From Oscillospiraceae bacterium (GTDB lineage: Bacteria; Bacillota; Clostridia; Oscillospirales; Ruminococcaceae), in NCBI GenBank assembly GCA_022788225.1, contig JALEVO010000146.1, positions 1-34,923 on the forward strand: 34,923 nucleotides of DNA, written 5' to 3'. A program made the position numbers and the translations under genes. Numbering within the stretch: position 1 is the stretch's first letter; every line of letters starts with the position of its first letter. Shown in pieces: positions 15,768 to 24,953 of the stretch. A model generated the notes under the pieces. The model was not told where the DNA came from, searched no databases, and saw only the letters and a program-made list of their open reading frames with translations.

Positions 15768-18700
15768 ATGCAAATCAAGAAAAGGCTTTTTTTGCGAATA
15801 TCGGCTTGTGCTGCGGCTGCTGCCATTCTGACGTCAGCGATACCATTAAAATCATCTGAAAAATTAACAGTGCAGGCAGCAGACAAAGCAACAATATCGA
15901 ACCCTGTTATCTGGGCGGACGTTCCTGATGAGGACATTATCCGTGTTGGCGATACATACTATATGATCAGCACAACAATGTATTTCAGTCCGGGAGCACC
16001 GATCATGAAATCAAAGGATCTGGTTTCGTGGGAAATATGCAATTACGTTTATGACACCTATGCAGACGGTGACAAGCAGAACCTCAGAAACGGCGAAAAT
16101 GACTATTCCCATGGACAATGGGCGGCAAGCCTGAGATACCATGACGGCAATTTCTATGTGTTCTTTGGCAGCTATGGAACAGGAAAATCCTACATATACA
16201 AGACATCTGACATAGAAAACGGAACATGGACCCGCAGTGAGATAAACGGAATGTACCACGATGCTTCAATTTTGGTTGATGACGACGGACGAAATTATCT
16301 GGTTTACGGTGCAGGCGGAACTGCAAAAATCAAGGAGTTTAATTCCGACATGACTGGCTTCAAGGACGGCGGTACAGAACAGACTCTGTTTTCAACCGGA
16401 CTTGACAACCTTGCCGGAGAGGGCTGGCACATTCAGAAAATAAACGGATATTACTACATTTTCGTTATTGCATGGCCGTCAGGCAGCGGACGCATTGAGC
16501 TATGTTACCGCAGCAAGGAACTGCTTGGTACATACGAGGGAAAAACGATACTCAATTCGGGAATCGGAACATATGGCAGCGGCGTTGCACAGGGTGGTAT
16601 TGTAGATACTCCTGACGGCAAATGGTACGGTATGCTTTTCCAGGACCACGGTTCTGTGGGACGAATTCCGGTACTGGTTCCGGTTACATGGGAAAATGAC
16701 TGGCCGATGATGGGTGTAGACGGAAAAGTTCCTGTAACTCTTGAAGTTGACGGAGGATATGCGGGCACTTCACTTGCAAAAGACGATGATTTCACATACA
16801 GTTCAAATGACCTTGCCCTTGAATGGCAGTGGAACCACAATCCTGATAATACTGCATGGTCTGTTACAGAACGTCCGGGCTATCTTCGTCTGAAAAACAA
16901 TACACTCGCAACCAATCTGCTTGACGCCCGTAATACCCTTACACAGCGTACTGAAGGACCGTCATGCAGCAGTGTTATAAAACTTGATGCTTCCGGAATG
17001 AAAGTCGGAGATTACGCAGGTCTTTCAGCATTCCAGTTCAAATACGGCAATGTGGGCGTTTATGTGGCTGATGACGGAACAAAGAAAATCTACATGGCAA
17101 ATAACGGCGGATATTCCAACAGTGCAAAGGTCAGTGACAGCTATAACAAAATAGTTGAACAGACGGATTTAAAGGGAAATGAAATTTATCTTAAAGTTGA
17201 CTTTCTTTTCAATACAGTGGATTCTTCCGGAAGCAGTTCCTACAATATTGACAAGGCTAATTTCTATTATTCCTATGACGGTACAAACTGGACTAAAATC
17301 GGTGAAGAACTTAGCATGGTTTACAGTCTGACTTTATTCACAGGCTATCGCAGCGGCATTTACAGCTATGCTACAAAAACTACAGGCGGATATGCAGATA
17401 TTGACTATTTTGATTATGAACGTGCGGAATGGAACACAGCAACAGTAATTGAGCCGAATGAATATGGCTGGTATTTTGTTGACGGATTTGAGGGAGAAAC
17501 CTGTTCGTGGCAGGGGAGAGGTGCCGCAGATATTCAGACCAGCGGAAGAACAGCTTTTGTAGGCAGTGAGTCACTTCTTGTCCAGAACAGAACGGCAGCA
17601 TGGAACGGCGCATACAAGACGCTTAATCCAAGAGCATTCGTTCCCGGAAATGAATACAGTTTCAGCGCAAATGTGACATATTTTGACGGAGCGGCAACAG
17701 ATAAGTTCTGTCTGAAGCTTCAGTATACCGATGCAAACGGTGATACTCAGTATTCTACAGTTGCTGAGGGAACAGCCATCAGGGGCGAATGGGTTCAGCT
17801 TGCCAACAAAAATTACCTTATCCCTGCTGATGCATCAAATATGCAGCTTTATGTTGAAACTTCGGAAACAACCAATAATTTTTACATTGATGAGGTTATC
17901 GGCGCAGTCGGCGGAACAGGGATACTCGGTGCAGGAGAGGCAAAGGATATTATTCCGGGAAATGTAAACTTTGACGGTGTAATAAATGTTTTTGACCTTT
18001 GTATGGCAAAAAAAGGTGTGTTAAATGGATTTGACAGCAAAACAGAGGAAATTGCTGCTGATGTAAATCAGGACGAAACTGCTGATATTACAGACATTCA
18101 GCTGATTCAGGATTTCCTTCTTAAGAAAATCACAGAATTTCCTGTTGCGGAAAAGCCGGTTGAAACAATAATTACTATGGAAGAGTATACCGCACAGGTG
18201 AGTGCAAAGATGCTTGAAAAAGAGCCGGCAGAGGAACGTGAAGAGAAAGCCGGAGTAACTTACGGAACAGTTACAAAGGTAAGCTATTATTCCACAACCT
18301 GCAAAAGACAGCGCAACTTTAATATTCTCCTTCCAGCAAATTATTCTGAAAGCAAGGAATATCCAGTGCTTTATGCAATGCACGGCTACTGGCAATCAGA
18401 AGATACTCTGATTGATGAAAGCGACGAGAGTATGCGTCTGCGCCAAATTATCGGAAACGCTATTGCATCCGGAGAAGCAAAAGACATGATAGTTGTGTTC
18501 CCGTACATTTATGCGAGTGAAACACAGGAAGCGTGCAGCGGAATGGATGACGCAAATAATGCAGCCTATGACAACTTTATCAATGAACTGACTAACGATT
18601 TAATGCCATATATTGAGTTGCATTATTCAGTAAAAACAGGCAAAGACAACACGGCTATTATGGGATTCTCCATGGGCGGACGTGAATCGCTTTATATTTC

Positions 18701-19001
18701 AATGAAACGTCCTGACCTGTTTGGTTATGTAGGCGCAGTTTGTCCCGCGCCGGGCGTATCTCCCGGACTGATTTCAGAATCTGACTTTAAATATACCGGT
18801 GAATCACCGTATCTGCTGCTTCTGACAGCCGGTTCAAATGATACAGTTGTTTATTCCACACCGTCCGGATATAATGATATTCTTAATAATAATGGAGTTC
18901 CTCATATCTGGCACTATGTTGACGGCGGTTATCACGGAGGCAATTGTATTCGTGCGCATATGTATAATTTTGTAAGAGCTGCTTTCAAGGCAACTGACTG
19001 A
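15768..19001 (+). CDS. Multidomain cellulosomal xylanolytic enzyme: GH43 - CBM22 - dockerin - CE1 esterase
   Basis: 1,077 residues. Signal peptide (1-38). A GH43 five-bladed propeller (about 42-335) has base Asp54 (ADVPDEDI), pKa Asp165 (YHDASILVDDDG) and acid Glu218 (AGEGWHIQK); the sequence type fits xylosidase/arabinofuranosidase. A beta-sandwich GH43 C-terminal domain follows (about 338-552). A CBM22-like xylan-binding module lies at about 568-713. An internal dockerin (730-788) has loops NVNFDGVINVFD and DVNQDETADITD. A CE1 feruloyl/acetyl-xylan esterase (about 825-1077) has Ser968 in GFSMGG, Asp1025 (AGSNDT) and His1056 (GGYHGG). One protein can thus cut sugar units and release ester side chains from arabinoxylan while attached to a scaffoldin through its middle. 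Own promoter with phased repeats upstream; a hairpin follows. Confidence 0.93.
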   Translation: MQIKKRLFLRISACAAAAAILTSAIPLKSSEKLTVQAADKATISNPVIWADVPDEDIIRVGDTYYMISTTMYFSPGAPIMKSKDLVSWEICNYVYDTYADGDKQNLRNGENDYSHGQWAASLRYHDGNFYVFFGSYGTGKSYIYKTSDIENGTWTRSEINGMYHDASILVDDDGRNYLVYGAGGTAKIKEFNSDMTGFKDGGTEQTLFSTGLDNLAGEGWHIQKINGYYYIFVIAWPSGSGRIELCYRSKELLGTYEGKTILNSGIGTYGSGVAQGGIVDTPDGKWYGMLFQDHGSVGRIPVLVPVTWENDWPMMGVDGKVPVTLEVDGGYAGTSLAKDDDFTYSSNDLALEWQWNHNPDNTAWSVTERPGYLRLKNNTLATNLLDARNTLTQRTEGPSCSSVIKLDASGMKVGDYAGLSAFQFKYGNVGVYVADDGTKKIYMANNGGYSNSAKVSDSYNKIVEQTDLKGNEIYLKVDFLFNTVDSSGSSSYNIDKANFYYSYDGTNWTKIGEELSMVYSLTLFTGYRSGIYSYATKTTGGYADIDYFDYERAEWNTATVIEPNEYGWYFVDGFEGETCSWQGRGAADIQTSGRTAFVGSESLLVQNRTAAWNGAYKTLNPRAFVPGNEYSFSANVTYFDGAATDKFCLKLQYTDANGDTQYSTVAEGTAIRGEWVQLANKNYLIPADASNMQLYVETSETTNNFYIDEVIGAVGGTGILGAGEAKDIIPGNVNFDGVINVFDLCMAKKGVLNGFDSKTEEIAADVNQDETADITDIQLIQDFLLKKITEFPVAEKPVETIITMEEYTAQVSAKMLEKEPAEEREEKAGVTYGTVTKVSYYSTTCKRQRNFNILLPANYSESKEYPVLYAMHGYWQSEDTLIDESDESMRLRQIIGNAIASGEAKDMIVVFPYIYASETQEACSGMDDANNAAYDNFINELTNDLMPYIELHYSVKTGKDNTAIMGFSMGGRESLYISMKRPDLFGYVGAVCPAPGVSPGLISESDFKYTGESPYLLLLTAGSNDTVVYSTPSGYNDILNNNGVPHIWHYVDGGYHGGNCIRAHMYNFVRAAFKATD

Positions 19002-19038
19002 TTATATTATTAAAAAATCCTTTGGGAAAAAATCAAAG

Positions 19039-19078
19039 AAACAGCTGTATTATTGACTTTTGATGAATACGGCTGTTT
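19039..19078 (+). terminator. Hairpin terminator/attenuator between the two GH43 genes
   Basis: AAACAGCTGTATT and AATACGGCTGTTT form a 13-bp stem (one U-G pair) with a 14-base loop, ending in TTTTCTT. The next start codon is only 26 bp further on, so expression of the arabinanase either depends on read-through or on a promoter inside this short gap. Confidence 0.65.
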
Positions 19079-19103
19079 TCTTAAAGTTACGGAGTGAAAT
19101 AAT

Positions 19104-21845
19104 ATGAAATTAAGAAAAATTGCATCAGCAATTCTTGCAGTATGTCTTTTTATATGCAGCGGTTTTGCCGGTGATTTTAATAACGCGAATGTTTCGGCAG
19201 CTGCAAATAAAGCCCGTGTTTCAGTTCATGACCCGTCGATATTTAAAGACAGTGACGGAACCTACTATGTGTTTGGCTCTCACATAGAGGCGGCAAAAAC
19301 AAACGATCTGCAGAACTGGACACGTTTTACAAACGGCTACACAGTCACAGGTAATGCCCTGTTCAGTGATCTGTCCTCAAACCTTGCCAAAGCCTTTGCA
19401 TGGTCTGGAGAAAATCTTGAGGATTGTGAGGGCGGTTTTGCAGTCTGGGCGCCGGACGTAATATATAATCCGGACTATGTGAATACAGACGGTACAAGGG
19501 GCGCATACCTGATGTACTTCTGCACTTCGTCAACCTATATGCGTTCGGTAATCGGCTTTGCGGTTTCGCAGAAGGCAGAAGGACCGTATACTTTTGTGGA
19601 CACGCTGATTTACTCCGGTTTTACCGAAAATGACAGCTATGCCACAAGCTCCACTAAAAATGTCAACCGCAAGTATACTTCAACCAATATTGATGAACTT
19701 ATCGAAGCCGGAGAGGTAACATACAATTCCAGTTGGTTCAGCAACTCAAATTACAATAACTACCTTTACCCCAATGCCATTGACCCGACTATTTACTACG
19801 ATACTGACGGAACAATGTATATGTGCTACGGTTCATGGTCGGGAGGAATTTTTACTCTTGAAATTGACCCGGCAACCGGAAAATGCATTCACCCTGAAAC
19901 AGGAACAACTTCTGACGGCAGAATGGTTGACAGCTATTTCGGTACTAAAATTTCCGGCGGATATTTCAAATCCGGTGAAGGACCTTTCATGGAGTACAAT
20001 CCCGATACAGGGTACTATTATCTCTGGGTGACTTATGGCGGACTTACTGCCGAGGGCGGATATAACATGAGGGTTTTCCGTTCAAAAAATCCGGATGGTC
20101 CGTTCTATGATGCGGCAGGAAATCCGGCTGTACTTGGCACGTCTACAGACCTTGACAGCGTAGGACTTAAAGTCATGGGCAATTATAAATTCAGTTCTTT
20201 AAACACTGCTTACATGGCTTGCGGACATAATTCTGTACTGCGTGATGATGACGGAAAATGGTATCTTTTCTATCATGCACGTTTCAATAATGGTACTGAA
20301 TATCATGAGGTCAGAGTACATTCCATGTACTTCAATGAAGATGGCTGGCCTGTTGTTGCTCCATATGAGTACAGCGGTGATGTGATAGCTGAATACGGCT
20401 ATGAAACAGCCGATATTGCCGGTACTTATGAGTATATCAACCACGGAAATGATACCTCATCTGAAATACACAATTACAGCTCCATTACTCTCAATGCGGA
20501 CGGTACTGTAAGCGGAGCAGTCAGCGGAACATGGTCGCAGACAGAGGACAGTTCAGCTGCGGTGATTACTCTTGGCGATCAGAAATACAGCGGATATTTT
20601 CTTGCGGCACAGGACGAGAATGGTCAGAAGGTAATGTCCTTTACGGCTGTGGGAAGTAATAATCAGACTGTGTGGGGCGCTGAAACAACTGCATATACCG
20701 GTACTGAAAGAGTACCTCTTATTGACTATACAAATACCGAAAGCAAGCTGGTTTACAATGCTGATACAGCGTCAGGTACAGGCGAAACTGTCAGACTTTG
20801 CGATACTGATTTGCTTAGCGGAGTTTCTTACTACATTACAAATGTTTTCAGCAAGAAGTCACTTGACCTTGAAAATGGAAATACTGCTGACGGCACAAAC
20901 ATTCAGCAGTGGACTAAAACAGGTGGCAGTCATCAGGAATGGCGTATTATTGCTGAAAAGGACGGTTATTGCAGAATCGTTTCCCTTGCCGATGAATCAA
21001 AGTGCATTTCAGTTTCCGAAAGCTCCTCAGCAGACGGTGTGAACATTGAACTGCAAGCCTACAGCGGAGCAGACAATCAGTTGTGGAGACTTAAAAAGAA
21101 TGGTGCAAGCTATGGTATTGTTTCAAAGTGTTCCGGAGATACGGCAGGTCTGGACGTGTATGACTGGTCGGAGGAAAACGGCGGTAATATAAACCAGTGG
21201 AATTACTGGGGAGGGGACTGCCAGCTGTGGGAAATTGAGCCGGTTCACCCAATGGTCAACAGCGGAAAATACACGGTCAGAAACCTAAACAGCGGATTGT
21301 TTATTTCTGAAAGTGACGGAAATGCTGTACAAAGCGCTGAAATGACATGGACATTCACACGGCTTGACGACGGTAAATATACAGTTCAGTCGGCAGACGG
21401 CAGAGCGCTGACAGTTGAAAACGGTTCCGCTGATAACGGTGCAAATATCATACTTGCAGATTACAGCGGAAATGATTCGCAGAAATTCACACTCCAGTGC
21501 AATAAGGACGGTTCATATACACTTCTGAGTGTTGTATCAGACGGAAAATCCTGTGCTGACGTTTATGAAGTAAGTACTGATGACGGTGCGAATATATGTC
21601 AGTGGGAATACTGGGGCGGCAATGGTCAGAAATTTGTGCTTGAACCTGCGCCGGAGGAAAAAACAATAAAAGGAGATGTAAATGCAGACGGAGAATTTAA
21701 TGTTTCAGACGTTGTTATGATGCAGAAATTTCTTCTTGGAATTGGTTCACTGAATAACTGGAAAGCAGGAAATTTTGTTGATGATGATGTAATTAATGTG
21801 TTTGATATGGTACTAATGAAACGATTACTCATAAATTTCCTTTAA
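19104..21845 (+). CDS. Secreted GH43 endo-arabinanase with two ricin-type CBM13 modules and a dockerin
   Basis: 913 residues. Signal peptide (1-33). The GH43 propeller (about 38-425) has base Asp43 (VHDPSIF), pKa Asp227 (NAIDPTI), acid Glu292 (SGEGPF) and the His375 (CGHNS) typical of arabinanases. A lipocalin-like domain follows (about 435-535, DIAGTYEY...GTWSQ), as in two-domain endo-1,5-alpha-L-arabinanases. Two beta-trefoil lectin modules (about 575-715 and 722-852) carry QxW-type repeats (NIQQW, HQEW, DNQLW, NINQW, CQLW). The C-terminal dockerin is at 857-913; its first loop DVNADGEFNVSD is normal, but the second (NFVDDDVINVFD) lacks the leading DxN. Likely job: debranched arabinan/pectin side-chain hydrolysis on the cellulosome. 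Expression may be coupled to the upstream enzyme through the hairpin at 19039. Confidence 0.92.
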   Translation: MKLRKIASAILAVCLFICSGFAGDFNNANVSAAANKARVSVHDPSIFKDSDGTYYVFGSHIEAAKTNDLQNWTRFTNGYTVTGNALFSDLSSNLAKAFAWSGENLEDCEGGFAVWAPDVIYNPDYVNTDGTRGAYLMYFCTSSTYMRSVIGFAVSQKAEGPYTFVDTLIYSGFTENDSYATSSTKNVNRKYTSTNIDELIEAGEVTYNSSWFSNSNYNNYLYPNAIDPTIYYDTDGTMYMCYGSWSGGIFTLEIDPATGKCIHPETGTTSDGRMVDSYFGTKISGGYFKSGEGPFMEYNPDTGYYYLWVTYGGLTAEGGYNMRVFRSKNPDGPFYDAAGNPAVLGTSTDLDSVGLKVMGNYKFSSLNTAYMACGHNSVLRDDDGKWYLFYHARFNNGTEYHEVRVHSMYFNEDGWPVVAPYEYSGDVIAEYGYETADIAGTYEYINHGNDTSSEIHNYSSITLNADGTVSGAVSGTWSQTEDSSAAVITLGDQKYSGYFLAAQDENGQKVMSFTAVGSNNQTVWGAETTAYTGTERVPLIDYTNTESKLVYNADTASGTGETVRLCDTDLLSGVSYYITNVFSKKSLDLENGNTADGTNIQQWTKTGGSHQEWRIIAEKDGYCRIVSLADESKCISVSESSSADGVNIELQAYSGADNQLWRLKKNGASYGIVSKCSGDTAGLDVYDWSEENGGNINQWNYWGGDCQLWEIEPVHPMVNSGKYTVRNLNSGLFISESDGNAVQSAEMTWTFTRLDDGKYTVQSADGRALTVENGSADNGANIILADYSGNDSQKFTLQCNKDGSYTLLSVVSDGKSCADVYEVSTDDGANICQWEYWGGNGQKFVLEPAPEEKTIKGDVNADGEFNVSDVVMMQKFLLGIGSLNNWKAGNFVDDDVINVFDMVLMKRLLINFL

Positions 21846-21906
21846 ACCCAAAGCTTATCGAAAAAAATATAAGCCTCCGTATTTTATGCGGAAGCTCAGA
21901 TTGTTG

Positions 21907-21935
21907 AAAAAGTCCGGCGAAAGCCGGGCTTTTTT
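21907..21935 (+). terminator. Intrinsic terminator after the arabinanase gene
   Basis: AAAAAGTCCGGC, GAAA tetraloop, GCCGGGCTTTTT: a 12-bp stem with one G-U pair and a T-run. A second, weaker stem (AACATGG 21955-21961 with CCATGTT 21981-21987) may end the NACHT gene from the other side. Confidence 0.9.
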
Positions 21936-22028
21936 GATATTTTAGGGATAATAGAACATGGTTGGGAGAGCATTAATATCCCATGTTTTTAATATGTTGC
22001 AGCAATCTTTTTTTCCTGTATAAAATGG

Positions 22029-24380
22029 TTATATGATTGCACCCATATCGGGTAAAAGTTCCCTGTACTCCTCAATCAGAAACATCGCATTTCTGAAGTC
22101 ACATTCCTTAAAACAGCCGGTATATTCCGTATATTTTTCACAAGCCTCCAGAAAAAATACCTTGCACCCGCTGAAATCACAGTCAACAAATTTTGTGTCA
22201 GCCGGAATCTCAAAGGGCAGGGAAGTACCGCTGAAATCTACGTCACTGATAACCCCGTTTCGCACGGCGTTCATGGCTCGGATAACATTTTCAGTCAGAC
22301 GGAAAGTGTCAAATCTCCGTGACATATCAAGGAGCCTGTCAAGGAATGTTGTGATACCGCCGGAATCTTCGTTCTGATAGTCACCGGCAATCTCACCGAT
22401 AAGACGGTAAATCTCGTCTTCCTCTTCATCAAACCACACAAAGCCCAAATCATACTTATTAAACGCCTTTTCCTGTTCGTCTGCGTAGCTGTTTTTGTAT
22501 GCGACTACAAAAGCCTCGATAAGATTTAAAATGTGCCTTGCCGCAAAGTAGTCACGGAAATACTGGTGAGTGAAACGCAGCTTATGAGGAGAAGAATTAT
22601 CAGTTGTAAGAAAGCAGATATTGTCAACGATAAACTCAGTAAAATCGGTCTTTTCACGGATTTCAGACAGCTCAGACTTGCGGTATTTCTGCGGCGCAAT
22701 GTAATTCTGATAAACACGTTCATCCATGATAAATGTGTCATACGCCTTGTCCACAGCCTCTGACAAAGCGGCTCTGTCAATTTCAAAACCATGGCAGTCA
22801 AGCATTGCTTTTGCCGCAAATGGCAGAGCATAACGCAATATGAATTCCATAGACTTTTTGTCAATATCGGACATTCCGGAAAAACTTGTTTCATAGTTTT
22901 TGACGTAGTAATCAAGAATTTCCCCACGGGTATTGAGTTCACTTTCAAAGCTGTTATTATTTCGGCCTTGCAGGTAAATATTCAGAAACAGGGGAGATTT
23001 AAAAAGTTCTGTTAATCGGTTGTTTTGCAGGATTTTATCATAATCAGTGAGTTCGGACAAAGCATTGTTACGGGCATCTTCCGGTATTCCCAACACTTCA
23101 ACAGTCTGAAATCCTCTGAATAAATCATACTGCGGAACAGTTCTTCCGCTTACGATAAGCCGCACATTTTTCCAGTCTGCACATATTCTTTCCAGTTCAT
23201 TTACAAGGGTTCCCTGCAATGATGAGGACATTTCATTTAAGCCGTCCAGCAGTAGAGTGTATTGCGGAGTGAGGTCAATATTGTTTATTTTCAGAAGTTG
23301 TAAAAGCTCCGTCAGCTGTTTTAAAATTGTTTCCTCACCCTCACAGGCAGCGGCGGATTCGTAGGTCTGATATTCATACTGATAATGATATTTCAGCAGA
23401 ATGTTGACCAGAATATTACAGCTTTCCGGCATGAAATTTTCGTGTACCTCGTACTTGTACTGATTCATCGGAAAGTAAAAATACACAGTTTCATCGTCTG
23501 AATTTTCCACTAAATTAAGCATAAAAGTTGTTTTTCCGATACCGCCCTGACCGTAGAGAAAAATGTTTTTTCCGACGGGAAGTACGGATATTTTTTTGCC
23601 CTCACAGCAGAATTCAATAGGATACTGAGTACTTTGAAATATAGAGTGTTCCGGACGTTTTGCGTTAACTTTCAGATTCGTTTCAATCTTTACCGGCATT
23701 TCAAGGTCAAGGGCAGATTTTAAAAACGAATAATCTCTGTTTACTGCGGGTATTGCGTTGTCCTCGATACGAATAACGCTGAATTTAAGCCTGTCCGGCA
23801 AGGGTAGCAACTGACAGTTTCCACACTCTGCCGGAAAGCGGAATACATGATAAAAAAGTCCCAGCAGAAGTGCCTCAATGCATATTTTTTTCGGGTGAGC
23901 AAAGTTTCCGAAAAGACGCTCTTTGGGAATGTAATTACTGTCATACAAAATATTTGTAATACTGTTATCATGTCTGATAATTTCAAGCAGAGTGTATACA
24001 AGCTGTTCATACCTTGACTTGTCAAGTACTTCATTGCAGAATTTTTTCATCTGAATAAGATAAAATCCGTAGTTTTTCAGACTGCCAATACTGTTTTCAA
24101 ACCGGCTGAAAATAAATTTATCATAGGGGAAATTTTTCCCGTTTGGTAGAAACCTGCCTATAAGCTTGTCGATTTTATGATATGACTCCGGCTTGTTTTC
24201 CTCATCATTGAATTTTTTTAGGATATTCCATTCCTTTGATTTTTCCGTACCCTCTCCGTTTTCAATTATTTCAATCAGTTTCACTAAAAGTTTTCCGTTT
24301 CCTGTCAGACCTTTTCCCGTGATTTTACACTGAATAATCAAAGAAAGCAGGACATTAAGCGTCAGCCTTGTAACTGCCAT
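22029..24380 (-). CDS. NACHT-family STAND NTPase, candidate NLR-like defence protein
   Basis: 783 residues. The central NACHT ATPase has Walker A GQGGIGKTT (277-285), Walker B LLLDGLNE (376-383, with the extra acidic residue typical of NACHT) and a sensor strand VRLIVSGRT (407-413). It is followed by a helical arm with FTHQYFRDYFAARHI (603-617), the hallmark of bacterial NACHT proteins. The N-terminal 260 residues are helical and match no nuclease, TIR or protease motif I know. The C-terminal 75 residues contain short pentapeptide-like strands (VDFSGTSL, FVDCDFSGCKVFF, KECDFRNAMF) in place of a long repeat sensor. Bacterial NACHT proteins of this layout include anti-phage systems, so a defence role is inferred. 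No membrane segment or secretion signal. AAGAGGTG eight bases before the ATG fixes the start. It is a single-gene unit. Confidence 0.88.
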   Translation of the reverse strand: MAVTRLTLNVLLSLIIQCKITGKGLTGNGKLLVKLIEIIENGEGTEKSKEWNILKKFNDEENKPESYHKIDKLIGRFLPNGKNFPYDKFIFSRFENSIGSLKNYGFYLIQMKKFCNEVLDKSRYEQLVYTLLEIIRHDNSITNILYDSNYIPKERLFGNFAHPKKICIEALLLGLFYHVFRFPAECGNCQLLPLPDRLKFSVIRIEDNAIPAVNRDYSFLKSALDLEMPVKIETNLKVNAKRPEHSIFQSTQYPIEFCCEGKKISVLPVGKNIFLYGQGGIGKTTFMLNLVENSDDETVYFYFPMNQYKYEVHENFMPESCNILVNILLKYHYQYEYQTYESAAACEGEETILKQLTELLQLLKINNIDLTPQYTLLLDGLNEMSSSLQGTLVNELERICADWKNVRLIVSGRTVPQYDLFRGFQTVEVLGIPEDARNNALSELTDYDKILQNNRLTELFKSPLFLNIYLQGRNNNSFESELNTRGEILDYYVKNYETSFSGMSDIDKKSMEFILRYALPFAAKAMLDCHGFEIDRAALSEAVDKAYDTFIMDERVYQNYIAPQKYRKSELSEIREKTDFTEFIVDNICFLTTDNSSPHKLRFTHQYFRDYFAARHILNLIEAFVVAYKNSYADEQEKAFNKYDLGFVWFDEEEDEIYRLIGEIAGDYQNEDSGGITTFLDRLLDMSRRFDTFRLTENVIRAMNAVRNGVISDVDFSGTSLPFEIPADTKFVDCDFSGCKVFFLEACEKYTEYTGCFKECDFRNAMFLIEEYRELLPDMGAII

Positions 24381-24392
24381 TTCTATACACCT

Positions 24393-24513
24393 CTTCTGAA
24401 AAAGTCCACTGGGGATATTTATCTTGATTTTTGGGACAAATCTGATAATGACCTGTGGTAGAATATATCTGAGAAAAAAGATTAATTTATTTTAGCACAG
24501 ACTTTTTCAGAAG
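24393..24513 (-). repeat. 14-bp perfect inverted repeat spanning the NACHT leader
   Basis: CTTCTGAAAAAGTC at 24393-24406 and its exact complement GACTTTTTCAGAAG at 24500-24513, 93 bp apart. The arm nearer the gene overlaps the first bases of the NACHT Shine-Dalgarno (24388-24395). Pairing in the leader RNA would therefore partly hide the ribosome site. Alternatively the arms are ends of a small insertion. Confidence 0.65.
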
Positions 24514-24534
24514 TCAAGATGCAGCAATTATTAA

Positions 24535-24582
24535 GACAATACCACACAATTATTGGCTTACGCCTTTGCCGTTATATGACAA
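24535..24582 (+). mobile_element. Relic of the 174-bp foldback element
   Basis: GACAATACCACACAATTATTGGCTTACGCC and so on matches the left end of copy 1 (plus strand) for about 38 bases, then GTTATATGAC matches a more internal part, implying an internal deletion. TTAA precedes it, as at copy 2. The right terminus is missing. Confidence 0.6.
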
Positions 24583-24846
24583 AAGCTATATTGCTGAGGA
24601 CAGGGTTGTTATGAAAGTGGAACAGAAAAACAAAAGCCGGAAACATAACCTGTGATATGGCATATTGAACAGAAACCGGATCAAAAAATATATAAGAAGC
24701 GGAACTTTACAGGTTTAAAGACAAAGAATTAGCCTGATTATGTAAAAGATTTCTTGTCTGGAAATAAACACTTGATAATGGACAGGCATGGTTACAGAAT
24801 AAGAGTTTGCTCTTAATAACAGGGATTGTTGTTATGGCGGTAGACA

Positions 24847-24875
24847 TTGATTTTTCAGGGTGAGTGTGTTATAAT
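24847..24875 (+). promoter_or_regulatory. Sigma-A promoter of the acetyltransferase gene
   Basis: TTGATT (24847-24852), 17 bp, TATAAT (24870-24875), 78 bp before the ATG. In the leader TGCGAA appears twice (around 24905 and 24918), which may be a small regulatory repeat. Confidence 0.65.
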
Positions 24876-24953
24876 GAACTATATAGTTTATCGGAAAATA
24901 GATGTGCGAATACGTTTATGCGAACACGCTCTAATTAATCAGAGGATATATTA

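Larger units (their letters stand above)
24381..24953. other. 573-bp divergent intergenic region (NACHT / AAC(3))
   Basis: It contains, from left: the inverted-repeat leader of the NACHT gene, a relic of the foldback element (24535-24582), about 260 bp in which I see no credible gene, and the promoter of the acetyltransferase gene. One minor ORF of 14 codons starts at 24611, without a ribosome site. The stretch looks like worn accessory DNA. Confidence 0.55.

Noticed and set aside
24393-24513. CRISPR or insertion sequence suggested by the paired repeats
   Set aside because: Only one inverted pair, no spacer array, no ORF or transposase between the arms, and no visible target duplication.
24600-24840. 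Transposase remnant
   Set aside because: I could not find a reading with transposase motifs in any frame of this stretch.
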